Numbered from the stretch's first letter, positions 7,647 through 15,841 are shown. The stretch: DNA of 64,000 nucleotides from Bacillota bacterium (GCA_017459895.1 JAFUCA010000009.1:1-64000), one strand, 5' to 3'. The notes: a model not told the origin generated them from the letters alone. Program-made: numbers and translations.

Positions 7647-8948
7647 TTATTCTGCGAGCCGCTTTATCGCTTCCCTGTAGACATCCATTATAGCGAACAG
7701 ATCGTCGACCAGAATGTACTCGTTCTTCATGTGCTCCGTCGCTTCCCTTCCAGGGAACAGCGGTCCGAAGGCAACGATGTTGTCCATAGCCCTGGCGTAT
7801 GTTCCGCCTCCCATAGTCATCGGTTCGGTGTCGTCACCTGTCTTTTCCCGGTAAACGCCCAGAAGCGTCTGCACGAACTCGCTGTCAACAGATGAATAAA
7901 CCGGTTTAAGCCAGTCTATGTTCTCCAGTTCAAGACCATACTCACTGATTGAATCCTGAAGTGTCTCAATAAGCTTTTCCTTCGGAACTGTTACCGGACA
8001 CCTTATGTCAACTCCAAGGCGTATGGAATGACTGTCAGCCTTGATCGTTCCGGCATTGAATGTAAGCTTTCCTGTCGGTTCATCCTCGAAATCACATCCA
8101 AGGCCTTCGCCATGAAGAAAATCGCCAATCTTTTCGTTATAGAAATCAACGAAGCTTTCCACTTCCGGATCGATCTCAAAGCAAGTATCGCTCAGCTTTC
8201 TCATTGCCTTTGAGATAGCGTTTTCGCCTTCCCATGGCAGACTGGCATGAGCCGCAACTCCTTTTTCTTCGACCAATAAGTCCTCAGTTGATTCCTTCCA
8301 TATCCTGCAAAAATCAGGAACGGCATTGACGGCCTCACCGCCTTCCATGAACAGATCGTTATCGCCGCTAAGATACATGACCATCTCTGCCTGAAGAACT
8401 CCCATTTCCCCGTAAATCAGCGGGAAATCCGCATCAGGAGTAAATCCTATTGTAGGATGTTCTTCGTGGCTGACATAGTAGTCCATATCCTCCCAGTCGC
8501 ATTCCTCGTCTGTTCCGAATATGAGGCGGACGCGTTTCTTGAACTCGAAGCCTTCATCCATAAGGCTCTTCAGCGCGTATATAACTGCAACTGCAGGGCC
8601 TTTGTCATCGACAGCACCTCTGCCGTAAAGCTTACCGTTGTGGATCTCTCCGCCAAAGGCTGGATAGTCCCATCCGTTTCCTTCAGGCACAACGTCGAGA
8701 TGCATCAGTACTGCGAGCATTTCATCGCCCTCACCTACCTCTGCATATCCGACGTATCCGTCGCAGTTCTTCGTCTTCATTCCCATGGAGGCGCAAAGGC
8801 GCAAAGCGCAGTCCAGCGCATCAGCGATGCCATCTCCGAAGGGCTTATCCGGAATCGGCTCGTAATCATCAGCGCCATCGTACTTGACGCTTTTTTTGCT
8901 TATCAGTTCTCTCAGGGATTGAATTAGCTCCGCTTCATATTCTCTCAT
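7647..8948 (-). CDS. M20 family dipeptidase (Sapep/PepV-like)
   Basis: Metal-dependent dipeptidase of about 433 residues. Metal ligands are visible: the His in LMHLDVVPEG, the Asp in YGRGAVDDKG, the Glu pair in FGTDEECDWED, the Asp in FTPDADFPL, and the C-terminal His in FPGREATEHM. The layout matches the PepV/Sapep group. I start at ATG 8948 because AGGG lies eight bases upstream; a GTG at 8957 is possible. It is the last gene of a minus-strand operon with a permease, a DUF917 protein and a hydantoin-racemase-like protein, so its substrate may be a ring-opened amino-acid derivative and not a general dipeptide. That role is inferred. Confidence 0.85.
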   Translation of the reverse strand: MREYEAELIQSLRELISKKSVKYDGADDYEPIPDKPFGDGIADALDCALRLCASMGMKTKNCDGYVGYAEVGEGDEMLAVLMHLDVVPEGNGWDYPAFGGEIHNGKLYGRGAVDDKGPAVAVIYALKSLMDEGFEFKKRVRLIFGTDEECDWEDMDYYVSHEEHPTIGFTPDADFPLIYGEMGVLQAEMVMYLSGDNDLFMEGGEAVNAVPDFCRIWKESTEDLLVEEKGVAAHASLPWEGENAISKAMRKLSDTCFEIDPEVESFVDFYNEKIGDFLHGEGLGCDFEDEPTGKLTFNAGTIKADSHSIRLGVDIRCPVTVPKEKLIETLQDSISEYGLELENIDWLKPVYSSVDSEFVQTLLGVYREKTGDDTEPMTMGGGTYARAMDNIVAFGPLFPGREATEHMKNEYILVDDLFAIMDVYREAIKRLAE

Positions 8949-8959
8949 TACTATCACCC

Positions 8960-9676
8960 TTATCTAATATACTGATCAAAATCTATTGACGTCGATTTGA
9001 TTAAATTGAAATCCTTCATTTCAATGATCATCTCAAGCATCTTCATTCCGACCTTGAATGGCTCAAGCACCTGAACAGTGCATCCGGAATCTTTTAGGTT
9101 CTGACGGACTTTATCCGCAACGGTATCCATTCCCGTACATCCCATTATTACTGCATGGACTCCCAACTTCTCCATTTCAAGGCAAAATGTTTTTATGCGT
9201 TCAGCCACGACTTCATCATCAAGCTCCAGTACGCCCAATCCAACATTTTCAAATGCAGCTATATGATTTTCGAGGCCGTGTTCACGTGCCTTTCTCTTCT
9301 CACAAACTATGCCGTACTCGTCAGTTGAGATGACTGCAACCTTTTCACTGATCGTCAGAGCATAATGCATTGTCGCAGCATATGGACCTATTACGGGAAT
9401 ATTTGAGACTTCACGGGCTCCCAGCACTCCTGGATCATCGAAACAATTGATAAAGATGCCATCATATCCCTTGTTTTGTATCTCAAGTACTTTTTCTATG
9501 ATCTTTGCCCCATTGATTACAGTTTGTGCAGCAGTTTCCACTGAAGAAAAACCCGTGCTTAGAAGTTCGGTTGTAATTTCGGTGCTTTCCCTGAGATGTC
9601 CTTTTATGTATGCCTCGTCTTCTGCAATAACATCTCCGGAAAGTCCCGTTACCGCCTGTATGATAGCAATCTTCAT
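8960..9676 (-). CDS. Asp/Glu/hydantoin racemase family protein
   Basis: A 238-residue member of the Asp/Glu/hydantoin racemase superfamily, which uses two cysteines for cofactor-free proton transfer. Both are present: Cys in IFINCFDDPGV, whose CFxDP context is typical of hydantoin racemases, and Cys in VIMGCTGMD. A good GGAGGAT ribosome site precedes the ATG. It sits 12 bases from the DUF917 gene and a few bases from the dipeptidase, clearly co-transcribed. By context it would invert the alpha-carbon of a hydantoin-like substrate so that one stereospecific enzyme can process both forms. Confidence 0.85.
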   Translation of the reverse strand: MKIAIIQAVTGLSGDVIAEDEAYIKGHLRESTEITTELLSTGFSSVETAAQTVINGAKIIEKVLEIQNKGYDGIFINCFDDPGVLGAREVSNIPVIGPYAATMHYALTISEKVAVISTDEYGIVCEKRKAREHGLENHIAAFENVGLGVLELDDEVVAERIKTFCLEMEKLGVHAVIMGCTGMDTVADKVRQNLKDSGCTVQVLEPFKVGMKMLEMIIEMKDFNLIKSTSIDFDQYIR

Positions 9677-9688
9677 GGATATCCTCCT

Positions 9689-10789
9689 CTATTTCTCGTT
9701 GAATGGAACGTAATCGATATCGAATCCAAAGCTCTTTGGTCCGAAAACTTCAAGACCCTTTTCGGTCTTCCAAAGCTCAGGAGCCGGCAGTGCGATTATA
9801 TTGAGCCCCTGTCCCTTCTCATAGAACGGATTGGTTACAGGAACGCCTTCATCATCAATTATACAGATGAGATCCGGCACTGTCACATCAACTTTTCCAT
9901 CCAGGTATGAGATAATGTGTTCATTCTTGAACCAAACTTTGTATTCGTGGTTCTCGAAATCGTCTTTGCCGGTAACTGTTACTTCTCCGATAGTGAAACC
10001 GTCGATCGTATCGTAACCGTGTTCTTTGACAGTTCCTCTGAAGAGGACCTTGCCGCCGCCTGTCTCGGCTATAGCCTTTGCAGGGTCAGAGCCGCTCTCA
10101 TTTGCTTCACGGAGCGCTTTGCCTATGTCCATGGCATAGGTTATTGCCTTTGGAATGACGCTCTTCTTCAAGGTCTTACCGTCTGTCGGATGGTCAGTAA
10201 CGCCGATGATGTTTTTGCTTACAACTGCCATGGCTCTGACCAGATCTTCAGCTCTGAAGTCGTTTACTACGTTGTTCAGTACTGCCGTGTCGCCAAATGG
10301 CGTAGCCACAGCCAGAGGCTGGATTGGAACGTCATTGATATAGAAAGTCGAGTGCTGAAGCTCAGGGACGGATCTTCCTGCAGGGTCAGCATCGATTATT
10401 GGCTTGCCCATCAGCGCTGCAACGTGGAATGCATCAGCCGTATTTTCGCCACCAAGCTCTGTGGATACAACGCCGTAGAACGGACGTCCGAAGTACTCCT
10501 CGAGAACTTGGAATGATCTCATGGCTTCAGTAACTTCCATTGATGGCAGTCCTGCATACTTCTTTTCTTCTTCTTCTGTCAGGGGTGAAACCGAACCGCA
10601 TACGTACGGAACTGCAACCATTTCCTCATCAGGAACCTCATCCAGGTCTGCGAGTATAAAATCGCGTCCTTCTTCGAAATCTGACTCTACGATCTCAAGT
10701 CCGCCTTCAAGGGTCCCGCCGCCGCCGGTACCGAGTATGGTGCATCCATATATGATATCTGTTACTTCCTGTTTTGTAAGAGTTCTCAT
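9689..10789 (-). CDS. DUF917 family protein (thiohydantoin desulfurase-like)
   Basis: A 366-residue protein of the DUF917 family, which includes S-methyl thiohydantoin desulfurase-like and hydantoinase-associated proteins. It starts RTLTKQEVTDIIYGCTILGT followed by GGGG, the conserved N-terminal glycine-rich motif, with MGKPIIDADPAGRSVPE in the middle. DUF917 proteins usually occur beside NCS1 permeases and hydantoin racemases, as here. The exact reaction is not settled for the family; hydrolysis or desulfuration of a five-membered ring is the likely theme. Its gene lies 15 bases after the permease. Confidence 0.85.
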   Translation of the reverse strand: MRTLTKQEVTDIIYGCTILGTGGGGTLEGGLEIVESDFEEGRDFILADLDEVPDEEMVAVPYVCGSVSPLTEEEEKKYAGLPSMEVTEAMRSFQVLEEYFGRPFYGVVSTELGGENTADAFHVAALMGKPIIDADPAGRSVPELQHSTFYINDVPIQPLAVATPFGDTAVLNNVVNDFRAEDLVRAMAVVSKNIIGVTDHPTDGKTLKKSVIPKAITYAMDIGKALREANESGSDPAKAIAETGGGKVLFRGTVKEHGYDTIDGFTIGEVTVTGKDDFENHEYKVWFKNEHIISYLDGKVDVTVPDLICIIDDEGVPVTNPFYEKGQGLNIIALPAPELWKTEKGLEVFGPKSFGFDIDYVPFNEK

Positions 10790-10804
10790 ATTACGCCGCC
10801 TTTC

Positions 10805-12112
10805 TTATTCATCTATTGTAATGTGTATGTCTTCAAGAGTCGTTGTCTGCTGTGCCGGCATTACTTTACGGAGAATGATCGTAGCGATACCTGCAACGAT
10901 TACGCCGTTAACACTTACGATACCATATGGGATAACGAAACCCGCAACAACGCCGATAGCAAGAGCTATCATACCAGCCCAGTTGACGCCCTTGGTTGGA
11001 GCCCACTTGCCTGGATCGCCTTTGCCGATGATGAAGTAGTCAACCAGCATTACACCTGCAAACGGTGCGATTACAACGCCAAGGTATGTGAGGAACTCTT
11101 CGAAGTAGTAAATGATCTCGAATGATCCTACGATCGTTCCGATAAGACCGCTGATGAAAGTGATTATTACTCTGTACTTGTCGTCGCATCTGAATACCTT
11201 GATAAATCCAAGGCCGGCTGAGTAAGCGTTTGCTGAGTTGGCAGGCCATGTTGAAAGGATCAGGCTGAGAAGTCCCAGAACTGGGATTCCAAGGCCAATG
11301 AATATAACAGTCAGGTCTTCTGAACCTGCAACGATTGCAAAGGCTGCTCCTGCCCAAAGAAGAATAACACCGATTGGAAGTATTCCCAGGAATGAGGACT
11401 TGAGTACGTCGTTTCTGGTTCTCTGGTATCTGGTGTAGTCTGCTGAGAGAACTGCGCCGACGATAAATCCGCCTATTACCATATCGATTCCGCCGATGAA
11501 TGTTACGTTGTTAGTTGCAGGAACAAAGCTTGTCAGCGTTTCGAAACCGTTGCCTGAAAGGACGATGAATACACCTATAATGGTTACGACGCACATGATT
11601 GGAACGGCTATCATATTGAGGTATTTCAGTCCGTTGAATCCGATTGCTGCGGTTGTTACCATAATGATACCCCAGACGATGATGGATACCTTGACCGGTA
11701 TATCTATGCCGAAGCACTCGCCCATAAGGCCAGAGAAGGCTTCACCGCAGATGTTTGCGTTGATTCCGAACCAGCCTATGCAGCAGATCGAGTCTGCGAT
11801 GGACACAATGAATTGGCTTCCCCTGTCGCCGAAGGACGACGTCGCTACAACAATCGATGGTACGCCCAGATCAGATCCCATGATTCCCTGAGCCCAGCAG
11901 ATCGCGACTACAATAACGTATCCGATGATTCCCGCAATTACTATCTGAGCCAGTGACAGACCGTCTATCATTATACTTCCGGTCCAAAGGCTTGTTGCCG
12001 AAATCATGAATCCTGCCTGAATAAGTGTAACGGAGATCCAGTGTTGTCTCTCGCTTGCAGGAACCGGCGTCAGAGCTATTCGCTCGATCGCTCCCGATTT
12101 TTTCTCAGTCAT
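10805..12112 (-). CDS. NCS1 family permease (cytosine/hydantoin-type)
   Basis: Integral membrane transporter of 435 residues with about 12 hydrophobic segments, of the nucleobase-cation-symport-1 (CodB-like) family. These carry cytosine, purines, allantoin or hydantoins with Na+ or H+. The start SGAIERIALTPVPASERQHW resembles CodB N-termini. It is the first gene of the operon, with GAGGAGG before the ATG, and it is divergent from the PucR regulator. Genomic company points to import of a hydantoin-like or purine-breakdown ring compound. Substrate identity is inferred. Confidence 0.85.
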   Translation of the reverse strand: MTEKKSGAIERIALTPVPASERQHWISVTLIQAGFMISATSLWTGSIMIDGLSLAQIVIAGIIGYVIVVAICWAQGIMGSDLGVPSIVVATSSFGDRGSQFIVSIADSICCIGWFGINANICGEAFSGLMGECFGIDIPVKVSIIVWGIIMVTTAAIGFNGLKYLNMIAVPIMCVVTIIGVFIVLSGNGFETLTSFVPATNNVTFIGGIDMVIGGFIVGAVLSADYTRYQRTRNDVLKSSFLGILPIGVILLWAGAAFAIVAGSEDLTVIFIGLGIPVLGLLSLILSTWPANSANAYSAGLGFIKVFRCDDKYRVIITFISGLIGTIVGSFEIIYYFEEFLTYLGVVIAPFAGVMLVDYFIIGKGDPGKWAPTKGVNWAGMIALAIGVVAGFVIPYGIVSVNGVIVAGIATIILRKVMPAQQTTTLEDIHITIDE

Positions 12113-12132
12113 TGATTTCCTCCTCTTTTATG

Positions 12133-12180
12133 ATTATAAGTATTCTGTCTTTTTATCCAATTACTATTTTACTGTATCAA
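12133..12180 (-). promoter_or_regulatory. Promoter region of the hydantoin-like operon
   Basis: On the minus strand TTGGAT (12160-12155), 16 bases and TATAAT (12138-12133) lie close to the permease ATG. An overlapping alternative is TTGATA (12180-12175), 17 bases, GATAAA. TTGGATAAAA here recurs twice on the pucR side of the gap. Confidence 0.5.
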
Positions 12181-12263
12181 GTTTGGCTTATCCTTATTGA
12201 AACCGAAAAAACACAGGGTATTGTTTTGTTGAAATCTACAATAATGATTTACAAAAGCCATAG

Positions 12264-12299
12264 AATTGGATAAAATCTAGGTAATTAATTGGCAAAATC
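12264..12299 (+). promoter_or_regulatory. Direct repeats in front of pucR, candidate operator
   Basis: AATTGGATAAAATC at 12264 and AATTGGCAAAATC at 12287 are near-identical direct repeats upstream of the regulator. The same TTGGATAAAA core lies on the other strand at the permease promoter, suggesting that one protein, probably PucR, controls both genes. Confidence 0.4.
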
Positions 12300-12331
12300 A
12301 CTAATTAGAGGATTTAATTGGAGGATTAATA

Positions 12332-13477
12332 ATGTCTGTTACTGTATCAAGGATACTGTCGCTGCCATCTTTCAAGGACGCAACGGTGCTTACCAGCACG
12401 AAGCACCTTGACAATACCATCAAGCAGGTCTCCATAAGCGACTCCCCTCTTACAGAAGTCGATTTCTCACTTTCCGGAGAAGGCGACTTCTACCTGACGG
12501 AATTCTACTTCGCTAAGGACAGCACCGAAAAAATGATCGAATACCTTGAGCCTATGATCAGATCAGGCTCGAGCGGTATTTGCATTATCGACGAATATAT
12601 CAAAGAACTTCCAACGGAAGTGCTCGACTACTGCGATGAACACAGTCTCCCCATTATTCTGAACAGCTACACCGTTCCTTACGCCCAAATGATCAGGGAG
12701 ATAATGGAGCTTATCATTGCTGACGGGCAAAAAGCCCTGCTCGAAAAAGAAATATCGGCCATAACAGCCGATACCATCGATGAAAGCGGAAAGATCGAGA
12801 TAATACGAAACATGAATCCGTATTTCAAAAACAACTACGCCGTCTTCTATATCTTCTCAGCAAACGCCCGGACGGAAAGCGCCATAAGTGACCTGTTCTC
12901 GCGGGACAGTCTGTGTTCCGGCGTGGCATACAAAGGCGGCATATTGGGATTCATCTCTTCTGCAAGCCTATCTGAGCTGCCTTCAAAAGTGAATTATTAC
13001 ACCGAACAGCTCAAATCCTATGACGATGTTCTGGCAGTAGGAATAAGCGACTCGACAAGTACGCTCCATACATTGACGAAGACTATAAACCAGGCCATAT
13101 TCTCGGCCAATGCGGCGCTTAAGAGATCGTCCGGAGGTCATATAGTGAAATACAGCGAACTGGGAATAATGAAACTTCTCCTCCTACTGGCAGATAGCGC
13201 CGAACTGGAGGAGTTCTATGAGGAAATCATACTCTCGATCACAAACTACGATAAAGAGACGAATTCGCAGTTATACGAAACGATGCTTGCCTTCAGGCAT
13301 TGCAATTACCAATACAGAGAGACTGCAAACAGCCTCTACATACACGAAAACACGGTAAGATACCGCATAAGCAAAGTCAAAGAAATAATTGAAGCAAAGG
13401 CTCCAAACGACGACTTCAGGGAAGTCTTCTCCCTTGCAATCAAATGCAATGAGGTCCTGAACATAACTGACATGTAA
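12332..13477 (+). CDS. PucR family transcriptional regulator
   Basis: A 381-residue regulator with three parts: an N-terminal PucR sensor domain (about residues 5-125), a middle CdaR/GGDEF-like domain (about 150-270), and a C-terminal helix-turn-helix of the PucR type (NYQYRETANSLYIHENTVRYRISKV, given in part as RETANSLYIHENTVRYRISK). PucR proteins activate purine or related catabolic genes in response to pathway metabolites. It is divergent from the permease-DUF917-racemase-dipeptidase operon, its most likely target. TTGGAGGATT provides the ribosome site. Confidence 0.88.
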   Translation: MSVTVSRILSLPSFKDATVLTSTKHLDNTIKQVSISDSPLTEVDFSLSGEGDFYLTEFYFAKDSTEKMIEYLEPMIRSGSSGICIIDEYIKELPTEVLDYCDEHSLPIILNSYTVPYAQMIREIMELIIADGQKALLEKEISAITADTIDESGKIEIIRNMNPYFKNNYAVFYIFSANARTESAISDLFSRDSLCSGVAYKGGILGFISSASLSELPSKVNYYTEQLKSYDDVLAVGISDSTSTLHTLTKTINQAIFSANAALKRSSGGHIVKYSELGIMKLLLLLADSAELEEFYEEIILSITNYDKETNSQLYETMLAFRHCNYQYRETANSLYIHENTVRYRISKVKEIIEAKAPNDDFREVFSLAIKCNEVLNITDM

Positions 13478-13482
13478 AGCCT

Positions 13483-13686
13483 TTGCATGGCCTTTGCATA
13501 AGCCTTTGCTTATATAGAGGAAATCGGAAAAGAGTACAATATCGGCCTTCATATAGGTTATATGTTGACACCCTTCATTCTGAAGTTCGCAACGCCAAGA
13601 GAATCCAAAAGCTGAAAAGAATGAAAGAGTTCGAGGAAGCTACCGAAGCCATGAATGAAAATAAGGAAGAATCTGATTCCGAATGA
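13483..13686 (+). CDS. Possible small charged protein, phage-like remnant
   Basis: An open frame of up to 67 codons directly after pucR. Only the C-terminal part (RNAKRIQKLKRMKEFEEATE) is protein-like; the N-terminal part is encoded by three near-repeats of GCCTTTGCAT. There is no clear start or ribosome site. A terminator follows at once. It lies next to decayed phage lysis genes and may be part of the same remnant. Confidence 0.25.
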   Translation: MHGLCISLCLYRGNRKRVQYRPSYRLYVDTLHSEVRNAKRIQKLKRMKEFEEATEAMNENKEESDSE

Positions 13687-13692
13687 AAAATG

Positions 13693-13717
13693 GCCAGGCT
13701 GGAAGTTCCAACCTGGC
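13693..13717. terminator. Bidirectional terminator
   Basis: GCCAGG and CCTGGC arms extended by TGGAA/TTCCA form a stable hairpin with a run of T on both strands. It separates the plus-strand small ORF from the end of the minus-strand lysis genes. Confidence 0.7.
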
Positions 13718-13722
13718 TTTTA

Positions 13723-14022
13723 TCATCTAATCGGCTTTTCGAGACACCTTCTATATAGTTCCTCCCCCGTCCCATTCAGTCCCAGACTCGTATAAGCATC
13801 GTGAAGGTAATTCAGATTTTCGAGTTCATCCTCCGTAATCGACTCCTGCGGCATCAGATACCTACATTGCCGGTAAAAGGAGTCATGGGCCAGAGCCATA
13901 AGTGCCGACTCGAACTCCTTCTGCTTTTTCAACATACCCTTGATCCAGACGATCACCGCTCCGACAAAGGCTCCTGCGGCAGAAGTGATGATGGCCTTTA
14001 ATATGAGAGCAAAAAGTTCCAT
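13723..14022 (-). CDS. Holin-like phage protein
   Basis: About 99 residues with one N-terminal membrane segment (ALILKAIITSAAGAFVGAVI), a basic stretch (KGMLKKQK) and a charged C-terminal half. The layout is common for the small membrane protein coded beside phage endolysins. I start at ATG 14022 because GAGGTG lies six bases upstream, overlapping the endolysin stop. The upstream neighbour is a damaged M15 peptidase, so this is probably a lysis module relic. A shorter copy of its C-terminus survives at 6558-6593. Confidence 0.6.
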   Translation of the reverse strand: MELFALILKAIITSAAGAFVGAVIVWIKGMLKKQKEFESALMALAHDSFYRQCRYLMPQESITEDELENLNYLHDAYTSLGLNGTGEELYRRCLEKPIR

Positions 14023-14027
14023 GTCTA

Positions 14028-14381
14028 TCACCTCACATCGCAGTGCACGGCGTTGCCCATATTTTTTGTTCCATGGTAGCAGAAATTCGCTCCGGAAAGA
14101 GTGTACCAGAAGGCCTTCACCCTATTTCTGGCTGCATTCGTCTTTGTGAACGCGCCGGCGATATCTGCGGCTTTTCCGGTTATGTGTCTGGATTTGCTGG
14201 CAGAACCTGTCTGCAGACTGTTCCATCTCTTGCAGCGGATGCCAGAGGTGATGGTCGTTACTCCAAACTTCATCCTCACCTCTTCCAGATCTTTTAGCAG
14301 TTTCACGGAAAGATATGCAGGATAGCCTGTACAGTACTTACCATTACAGTGACACCTGAACTCGGTGATTATTGTGAGAAT
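14028..14381 (-). pseudogene. Phage endolysin, M15 peptidase, start codon lost
   Basis: The frame is open from 14381 to the stop at 14028 and reads TEFRCHCNGKYCTGYPAYLS, then a peptidase M15 domain with the zinc motif SRHITGKAADIAG and the final ligand in AVHCDVR. These are hallmarks of phage cell-wall endolysins. There is no ATG, GTG or TTG before the conserved N-terminal region; the first GTG (14306) would discard the cysteine-rich start. I therefore call it a decayed gene, although translation from the internal GTG could give a shortened 92-residue domain. Confidence 0.6.
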
Positions 14382-14405
14382 TTATCATCTTACACTTACA
14401 TACCC

Positions 14406-14885
14406 TTACCAAATAAACGGAATGATCTTCTTCGTCTTGTTTTTGTAGTTGATATATTCCACGCCGAAGTCCTGCTCGAGTCGTTTTTCTTCTCTGTTAA
14501 CTTGAATCATCATAATCAGGAAATACGCTGCAAATATCGCAACCGCCTGCCATGAGCGAAGAAAAATCATCACACCGACATAGTAGCTAAAGACTCCAAG
14601 AAGCATAGGATTGCGGCATATTCTATATGGTCCATCCGTCATTAGTCTACTGGTACGGGGTGCTATCTCGTGATTAAATGCATCCATGGGATTGCCTTTG
14701 CCTACGAGTTTCATATAGACAATAGACCAAATGCTAAGTCCGATTCCCGCTATCCCCAGAATAATCAGAAACACTATTCCTGTCACTCCCGGTCGAATGT
14801 CTCCTGAAGCCCAAAACATTATAGCCGGAATTAGAATAATGAATAATGCCAAACCTATTAAATACCCGATAATATCCCTTTTCAT
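14406..14885 (-). CDS. Isoprenylcysteine carboxyl methyltransferase-like membrane protein
   Basis: A 159-residue integral membrane protein with about four to five hydrophobic segments. It has the C-terminal ICMT/PEMT-type signature: GPYRICRNPMLLG, followed by a last helix and EEKRLEQDFGVEYINYKNKT. These motifs bind S-adenosylmethionine in membrane methyltransferases such as ICMT and phospholipid methyltransferases. The bacterial substrate is unknown. It follows a small basic protein with only three bases between, so the two are co-transcribed inside the tRNA-flanked island. Confidence 0.8.
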   Translation of the reverse strand: MKRDIIGYLIGLALFIILIPAIMFWASGDIRPGVTGIVFLIILGIAGIGLSIWSIVYMKLVGKGNPMDAFNHEIAPRTSRLMTDGPYRICRNPMLLGVFSYYVGVMIFLRSWQAVAIFAAYFLIMMIQVNREEKRLEQDFGVEYINYKNKTKKIIPFIW

Positions 14886-14888
14886 AGC

Positions 14889-15185
14889 TTAATAATCCCT
14901 CCCGGTTCTTACTATATCTATTTTCTGATTATTATATCCTCGCTGATCAAAAAATAATAGAGCCGGGTTGGTATTATTATTGTACCTGCCCGGCTCTCTT
15001 CCTTTCTCATATTCTCTTTTCCAGTCTTTTTTCCTCGGTCTGTCCTTCTCAGTCATGTGACCGCCTGTCCTAAAACCCGGAACGGTATGTTCCTTCTTCA
15101 GATTCATGGCGTTCATGTCGATGACCATCTTTTTCTCCTGCTTGGGTGGAGTTACAGGAATGCTCCCTTTCTTCTTTTTGCTCAT
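14889..15185 (-). CDS. Small basic hypothetical protein
   Basis: A 98-residue, lysine- and arginine-rich, probably disordered protein (MSKKKKGSIPVTPPK, RPRKKDWKREYEKGREPGRY). AAAGGGG lies upstream of the ATG at a suitable distance. It overlaps nothing and sits directly before the ICMT-like gene. I recognise no domain. Confidence 0.55.
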   Translation of the reverse strand: MSKKKKGSIPVTPPKQEKKMVIDMNAMNLKKEHTVPGFRTGGHMTEKDRPRKKDWKREYEKGREPGRYNNNTNPALLFFDQRGYNNQKIDIVRTGRDY

Positions 15186-15636
15186 AGTGCTAATCCCCTT
15201 TCAAATAATCGCACACTTACATGTATAAGTGAAATGTATATAATAGGTGTCAATCAAGAAAGCCCTCAAATCATGGGTTCGAGTCCTTTCCGGACCGCAG
15301 GACTTGAAAGTAGCAATTATCAGCGAAAATCCAGAAATAATCCTGAAACAGGAGGAATCTTCAAGTCCTTCCTGACCCAAAAACCATCCCCTCAAAAATC
15401 CCCTTATTTATCATTTAATGCGTGTTTATGCGGATTTGTATCAGTCTGCGGACGAGCTTGGAATCGTTAGAATTTCAACGAAAACGAGTGATATCAAAGG
15501 TTCCCGGATTTCTCCGAGAGCCCATTTTTTTGGTTGCGGGGGAAGGACTTGTGCGTCTGCTTCGCATCCGCCGGTCTGCGGCTCCCCTTTCGGTCGCCTT
15601 GACCCGCTCGCTATTCGAGGCTCCACTGGAGCCTCT
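15186..15636. other. Non-coding tRNA-flank region with scars
   Basis: About 450 bases without a credible gene. They hold the degenerate segment 15438-15522 that is also found at 6594-6677, a 21-base copy of the tRNA-fMet 3' end at 15531-15551, and a distant inverted pair AGGACTTGAA/TTCAAGTCCT at about 15299 and 15353. The layout suggests repeated integration and loss of elements at this tRNA. Confidence 0.5.
15531..15551 (-). repeat. Extra 21-base copy of the tRNA-fMet 3' end
   Basis: Identical to the first 21 bases of the tRNA-fMet 3' end at 15726-15746, and then unrelated. It lies about 195 bases inside the island from the intact tRNA and looks like a second, older integration scar. Confidence 0.55.
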
Positions 15637-15770
15637 CACTTTACGCTCGCGCCTTTGCAGGTTCAAGTCCTTTCGCCTCTCAATAAAAAAATCAAAACGG
15701 TGGCCGAAGCCACCGTTTGATTTCTTGGTTGCGGGGGAAGGACTTGAACCTTCGGCCTCCGGGTTATGAG
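15637..15770. repeat. Right 134-bp perfect direct repeat overlapping tRNA-fMet
   Basis: Identical to 6735-6868. It covers the 3' half of the intact tRNA-fMet, its terminator and about 50 bases of flank. Within each copy the 13-mer GGTTCAAGTCCTT (15660-15672) occurs again inverted in the tRNA T-arm (15738-15750). Confidence 0.85.
15684..15718 (-). terminator. Terminator of the tRNA operon
   Basis: Stem AAACGGTGGC/GCCACCGTTT with a four-base loop. On the minus strand it is followed shortly by seven T residues. It lies eight bases after the tRNA-fMet CCA. A second copy is at 6782-6816. Confidence 0.85.
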
Positions 15771-15801
15771 CCCGACGAGCTACCAACTGCTCCACCCCGC
15801 G
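15726..15801 (-). tRNA. tRNA-fMet (CAT), initiator
   Basis: Cloverleaf of 76 nt with encoded CCA. CGCGGGG at the 5' end faces CCCCGC-A at the 3' end, leaving the C1-A72 mismatch of initiator tRNAs. The anticodon stem has three G-C pairs around CTCATAA. It is the last gene of a three-tRNA transcript and the integration target of the 8.9-kb island. Confidence 0.93.
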
Positions 15802-15841
15802 ACGATATATGATCTGTTGAACCAGCAGATGTTTCCTGAAT

